A stretch of DNA of 7,208 nucleotides from assembly GCA_020446285.1 (NCBI GenBank), contig JAGREZ010000379.1:1-7208 (forward strand). Reading direction: 5' to 3'. The first letter of the stretch is position 1; the number at the start of each line of letters is the position of its first letter. Origin of the DNA: Geminicoccaceae bacterium. GTDB lineage: Bacteria; Pseudomonadota; Alphaproteobacteria; Geminicoccales; Geminicoccaceae. Of the stretch, positions 4,954 through 7,208 are shown one piece after another. The notes beneath the pieces are model-generated. The model did no database searches, was not told where the DNA came from, and saw only the letters and a program-made list of their open reading frames with translations. A program made the translations under genes and the position numbers.

Positions 4954-5721
4954 ATGCCTGCCTACGCATCCTATCCGAGTCTGAAGGATCGTTCGGTTCT
5001 GATCACCGGCGGCGGCTCCGGTATCGGCGCCTCGATCGTCGAGTGTTTCTGCGAGCAGGGCAGCAAGGTCGCCTTCATCGACTTCAACGCCGAGGCCTCC
5101 AGTGCCACGGCCGACGCCATCGCCGCAAAGGGCCATGCACGGCCGCTCTTCCTCGAGGCGGACCTGCGCGACATCGAGGCGCTGCGCGGCTGCGTGAGGA
5201 AGGCCGCCGACGCCAACGGCCCGATCACCGTGCTCATCAACAATGCCGCCCGCGACGATCGCCACAAATTTGACGAGGTGACGCCCGAATACTGGGACGA
5301 GCGCATCGCCATGAACCTCAAGCACCAGTTCTTCGCCGCCCAGGCGGTGCAGCCGATGATGAAGGCGGCGGGTGGCGGTGCGATCGTCAACATGGGCTCG
5401 ACGAGCTGGATGGTGGGGCAGGGCGGCATGCACGGCTATACTGCGAGCAAGTCCGGTGTGGTCGGGCTCACCCGCGGCATGGCGCGCGATTTCGGCCCCG
5501 ACAATATCCGCGTGAATTCGGTGGCGCCCGGCTGGATCATGACGCAGCGCCAGCAGGATCTCTGGCTCAATCCGGAAAGCGAGGCGGAGCTGATGAGCCG
5601 CCAGTGCCTCAAGCGCAAGCTCTATCCCGAGGATATCGCCCGCGTCGTCCTGTTCTTCGCCGCCGATGACAGCGGCTGCATGACCAACCAGACCTACATC
5701 GCCGACGGCGGCTGGGTCTGA
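4954..5721 (+). CDS. SDR family aldose 1-dehydrogenase-like oxidoreductase
   Basis: This 255-residue protein is a complete classical short-chain dehydrogenase/reductase. It has the nucleotide loop TGGGSGIG (residues 18-25), Asp43 at the end of the second strand (favouring NAD over NADP), NNAA (96-99), and the catalytic set Asn121, Ser149, Tyr162 and Lys166 (YTASK). Family-specific stretches, notably YPSLKDR near the N-terminus, ARDDRHKFDEVTPEYWDER, RQCLKRKLYPEDIA and the final DGGWV, closely resemble Caulobacter-type D-xylose 1-dehydrogenase and rhizobial galactose dehydrogenase. It therefore probably oxidises a free sugar at C1 to the lactone. The exact sugar cannot be read from sequence, and no lactonase, sugar-acid dehydratase or transporter is nearby. 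The start at 4954 is chosen because GGGAG sits six bases upstream; in-frame candidates at 4888, 4912 and 4927 lack this and would add unrelated residues. It converges with mscL. Confidence 0.9.
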   Translation: MPAYASYPSLKDRSVLITGGGSGIGASIVECFCEQGSKVAFIDFNAEASSATADAIAAKGHARPLFLEADLRDIEALRGCVRKAADANGPITVLINNAARDDRHKFDEVTPEYWDERIAMNLKHQFFAAQAVQPMMKAAGGGAIVNMGSTSWMVGQGGMHGYTASKSGVVGLTRGMARDFGPDNIRVNSVAPGWIMTQRQQDLWLNPESEAELMSRQCLKRKLYPEDIARVVLFFAADDSGCMTNQTYIADGGWV

Positions 5722-5771
5722 TCCGGGGCAAAAGCGCCGCCGTGCCGCGGATGTGAGGGAAGCGGACCGCG

Positions 5772-5805
5772 CCGCACCGGCCCGTTCGGGGAGGGCGCGG
5801 TGCGG
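5772..5805. terminator. GC-rich hairpin between convergent SDR and mscL genes, candidate bidirectional terminator
   Basis: The arms ccgcaccggccc and gggcgcggtgcgg can pair for 12 base pairs with one bulged G and a 9-base loop, in the 101-bp gap between the two 3' ends. A second, mutually exclusive 8-bp stem is possible, with accgcgcc (5766-5773) pairing with ggcgcggt (5794-5801). There is no T-run on either strand, so it is not a textbook intrinsic terminator. Position between convergent stops is the main argument. Confidence 0.5.
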
Positions 5806-5822
5806 AACGCAAACGAAGGGGG

Positions 5823-6254
5823 TCAGCCGTTGCGCGAGCGGATCGCGTCGCGGATTTCCTCGAGCAGCACCTCGTTGCGCGGCGGCGGTGCCTCGTCGGC
5901 GGCCTTCTCCTCGTCCTTTTCCATCATCTTCTTCAGATTGTTGATGTTCTTGACGATCAGGAAGAGCGCGAAGGCGACGATCAGGAACTTGATCATTGCG
6001 TTGATGAAATTGCCGTAGGCGATGACGGGCTGGCCGGCATCCCTCGCCGCGGCCAGCGAGGTGATCTCCTGACCGGAAAGGTTGATGTAGTAGTTCGAGA
6101 AATCGATACCGCCGAGAATCATGCCGATGGGCGGCATCAGGACGTCATCGACCAGCGAGGTGACGATGGTGGTGAAGGCCGCGCCGATGATGATGCCGAC
6201 CGCCATGTCGAGCACATTGCCCTTGAGGGCGAATTCCTTGAATTCCTGGAGCAT
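5823..6254 (-). CDS. mscL: Large-conductance mechanosensitive channel MscL
   Basis: This 143-residue inner-membrane protein is close to the E. coli length of 136. It begins with the conserved amphipathic helix [13 protein letters not shown]. The pore-lining first membrane segment follows at about residues 14-40 ([14 protein letters not shown], then [14 protein letters not shown]). A periplasmic loop with FSNYYINL comes next, then the second membrane segment at about 82-103 ([21 protein letters not shown]). It ends with a charged linker and the C-terminal bundle helix ([18 protein letters not shown]). MscL forms a homopentamer that opens under high membrane tension and releases solutes during hypo-osmotic shock. 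The start at 6254 is preferred over the in-frame ATG at 6317 because AGGA lies six bases upstream and the N-terminal helix begins there. It lies downstream of ccmC on the same strand after a 144-bp gap with its own likely promoter, so co-transcription is doubtful. Confidence 0.97.
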   Translation of the reverse strand: MLQEFKEFALKGNVLDMAVGIIIGAAFTTIVTSLVDDVLMPPIGMILGGIDFSNYYINLSGQEITSLAAARDAGQPVIAYGNFINAMIKFLIVAFALFLIVKNINNLKKMMEKDEEKAADEAPPPRNEVLLEEIRDAIRSRNG

Positions 6255-6327
6255 GCGATTTCCTGCGTGCGTTGAAGAGGATGACGCTCGCTTAACCGCA
6301 CGTCGAGACGCTGCCAATGGGAATCTT

Positions 6328-6333
6328 GTTATA
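6328..6333 (-). promoter_or_regulatory. mscL: Candidate -10 element for mscL
   Basis: TATAAC on the minus strand matches five of six -10 consensus positions and lies in a short AT-rich island (about 6325-6342) in otherwise GC-rich DNA. It is about 75 bases before the mscL start. The -35 region at normal spacing is poor, so only the -10 is proposed. Confidence 0.35.
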
Positions 6334-6373
6334 TGAATTTAACGAGAGGTTGACGGATTGTTTTCGACAGCAA

Positions 6374-6396
6374 CCGCCGGGCGGCAGCTCCGGAGC
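6374..6396 (-). terminator. ccmC: Weak candidate terminator downstream of ccmC
   Basis: Just after the ccmC stop codon there is a perfect 10-bp palindrome, gctccggagc (6387-6396), followed on the minus strand by a GC-rich inverted repeat, ccgcccggcgg (6374-6384). Stems are short with small loops and no clear T-run follows, so termination here is only suggested by location. Confidence 0.22.
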
Positions 6397-6398
6397 GG

Positions 6399-7124
6399 TC
6401 AGGCCGCCATGTCCCGCGTTCCGAGCCGCAGATTGACGATCTTGCGCTCGTCGAGGTGAAGGCGGATCCGCAGGATCATCACCGTCAGCAGATAGAGCTT
6501 GAAGAGAAGGATCATCAACAGCAGCGGATAGAGCATCGACGCATCGATGGCCGGCCCGTCCAGACGCATGATCGAGGAGGGCTGATGCAGCGTGTTCCAC
6601 CAGTCGACGGAAAACTTGATGATCGGCAGGTTGATCGCGCCGACCAGCGCGAGGATCGAGGCCGCCCGCGCACCTCTCGCCGGATCCTCGAAAGCATCGT
6701 GAAGTGCGATATACCCCAGATAGAGGAAAAACAGGATCAGAACGGATGTCAGCCGCGCATCCCAGACCCACCATGTCCCCCACATGGGCTTGCCCCAGAC
6801 CGAGCCGGTAAAGAGCGCGATCGCGGTGAACACCGCCCCGACCGGCGCCGCCGCCCGCGCCGACACTTCTGCCAGCGGATGCCGCCAGACCAGTCCCACG
6901 AGACTGGCGACGGCGACCATGACATAGGTGAAGGTCGCCATCCATGCCGCCGGCACATGCACATAGATGATCCGGTACGCCTCTCCCTGCTGATAATCCG
7001 CGGGCGCCACCACCAGCGACCAGTAAAGGGCGACCGGCGTCAGGGCGAGTGTCGGCCAGGCGACCCAGGGCAGGACCGCATCGGCGAGGCGCTGGAAGCG
7101 CAGGGGATTGGCGAGCGCGTGCAT
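6399..7124 (-). CDS. ccmC: Heme-handling membrane protein CcmC (cytochrome c maturation)
   Basis: This 241-residue polytopic protein has about six hydrophobic segments. The tryptophan-rich signature WGTWWVWDARLTS (residues 115-127) is the WWD domain of CcmC/CcmF/CcsA heme-handling proteins. The flanking histidines His56 (IIYVHVPAAW) and His180 (WWNTLHQP) correspond to the two conserved heme-ligating histidines of E. coli CcmC. With this length, CcmC is a far better fit than the much larger CcmF. CcmC presents heme at the periplasmic face of the inner membrane and attaches it to the chaperone CcmE, with help from CcmD and the CcmAB ATPase. The ATG at 7124 lacks a strong Shine-Dalgarno. The usual partner ccmD is absent immediately downstream, where 144 bp of non-coding DNA and mscL follow. 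Upstream genes lie outside the window. Confidence 0.95.
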   Translation of the reverse strand: MHALANPLRFQRLADAVLPWVAWPTLALTPVALYWSLVVAPADYQQGEAYRIIYVHVPAAWMATFTYVMVAVASLVGLVWRHPLAEVSARAAAPVGAVFTAIALFTGSVWGKPMWGTWWVWDARLTSVLILFFLYLGYIALHDAFEDPARGARAASILALVGAINLPIIKFSVDWWNTLHQPSSIMRLDGPAIDASMLYPLLLMILLFKLYLLTVMILRIRLHLDERKIVNLRLGTRDMAA

Positions 7125-7200
7125 GGCCGCAGTCTAGTCATTGTCTCGCCATCTTGAAAGCACCGCAGAACGCTGGACGCTTTTGGCAAAATTCCCCAAT

Positions 7201-7206
7201 TGTATA
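7201..7206 (-). promoter_or_regulatory. ccmC: Possible -10 element upstream of ccmC
   Basis: TATACA on the minus strand lies at the extreme right edge, about 77 bases before the ccmC ATG, in the AT-richer part of the upstream region. The -35 would fall outside the window, so this cannot be tested here. The same 84 bp could instead hold the tail of an upstream ccm gene, since two minus-strand frames are open across most of it. Confidence 0.22.
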
Positions 7207-7208
7207 GA

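Noticed and set aside
6350..6355. TTGACG on the plus strand between mscL and ccmC
   Set aside because: There is no suitable -10 downstream and no plus-strand gene for it to drive.
6292..6945. Second minus-strand frame overlapping ccmC
   Set aside because: It overlaps ccmC in another register, and the ccmC frame has the WWD motif and both heme-ligand histidines.
7125..7208. Tail of an upstream ccm gene on the minus strand
   Set aside because: Two frames are open over most of this short stretch, but both are too short and unspecific to call, and the base composition looks intergenic.
1..7208. Defence system, mobile element or CRISPR array
   Set aside because: No transposase, integrase, nuclease-helicase set, spacer-repeat pattern or flanking inverted repeats were seen; the gene content is housekeeping.

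Overview
This window is GC-rich chromosomal DNA, most likely from an alphaproteobacterium. The best evidence is the tight gene order infA - maf - RNase E/G-family gene - yacG, a recurrent alphaproteobacterial housekeeping cluster, together with the sequence character of IF-1 and of the Maf protein. There are no insertion sequences, phage genes, CRISPR arrays, tRNAs or rRNAs. The window looks like ordinary core genome with a few poorly characterised genes.

Layout, left to right. Positions 1-1102 (minus, running off the left edge) encode a predicted homoserine-dehydrogenase-like oxidoreductase with a C-terminal SAF domain. It is divergent from a small predicted lipoprotein (1249-1857, plus) that carries an in-frame 12-bp minisatellite. 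A likely four-gene operon on the plus strand follows: infA (1999-2217), maf (2220-2810), a short RNase E/G-family ribonuclease (2807-4024) and yacG (4048-4245). Three of these four genes appear to start with TTG. Convergent with yacG is an unrecognised gene (4312-4809, minus) whose product looks like a beta-hairpin/helix module joined by a linker to a winged-helix-like domain. Divergent from it is an SDR dehydrogenase (4954-5721, plus) closely resembling bacterial aldose 1-dehydrogenases of the D-xylose/galactose dehydrogenase type. It converges across a GC-rich hairpin with mscL (5823-6254, minus). The last gene is ccmC (6399-7124, minus), a cytochrome c maturation heme-handling protein with no ccmD downstream.

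Functionally, the central operon groups translation initiation (IF-1), nucleotide-pool or modified-nucleotide clean-up (Maf), RNA turnover or processing (RNase E/G family) and a zinc-finger gyrase inhibitor (YacG). The flanking genes are independent units: two dehydrogenases probably acting in carbon metabolism, an osmotic safety valve and a heme-handling membrane protein. I saw no convincing new multi-gene system. The points most worth a second look are the divergent RNase E/G paralogue, the run of TTG starts, the unrecognised winged-helix-like protein and the repeat-bearing lipoprotein.
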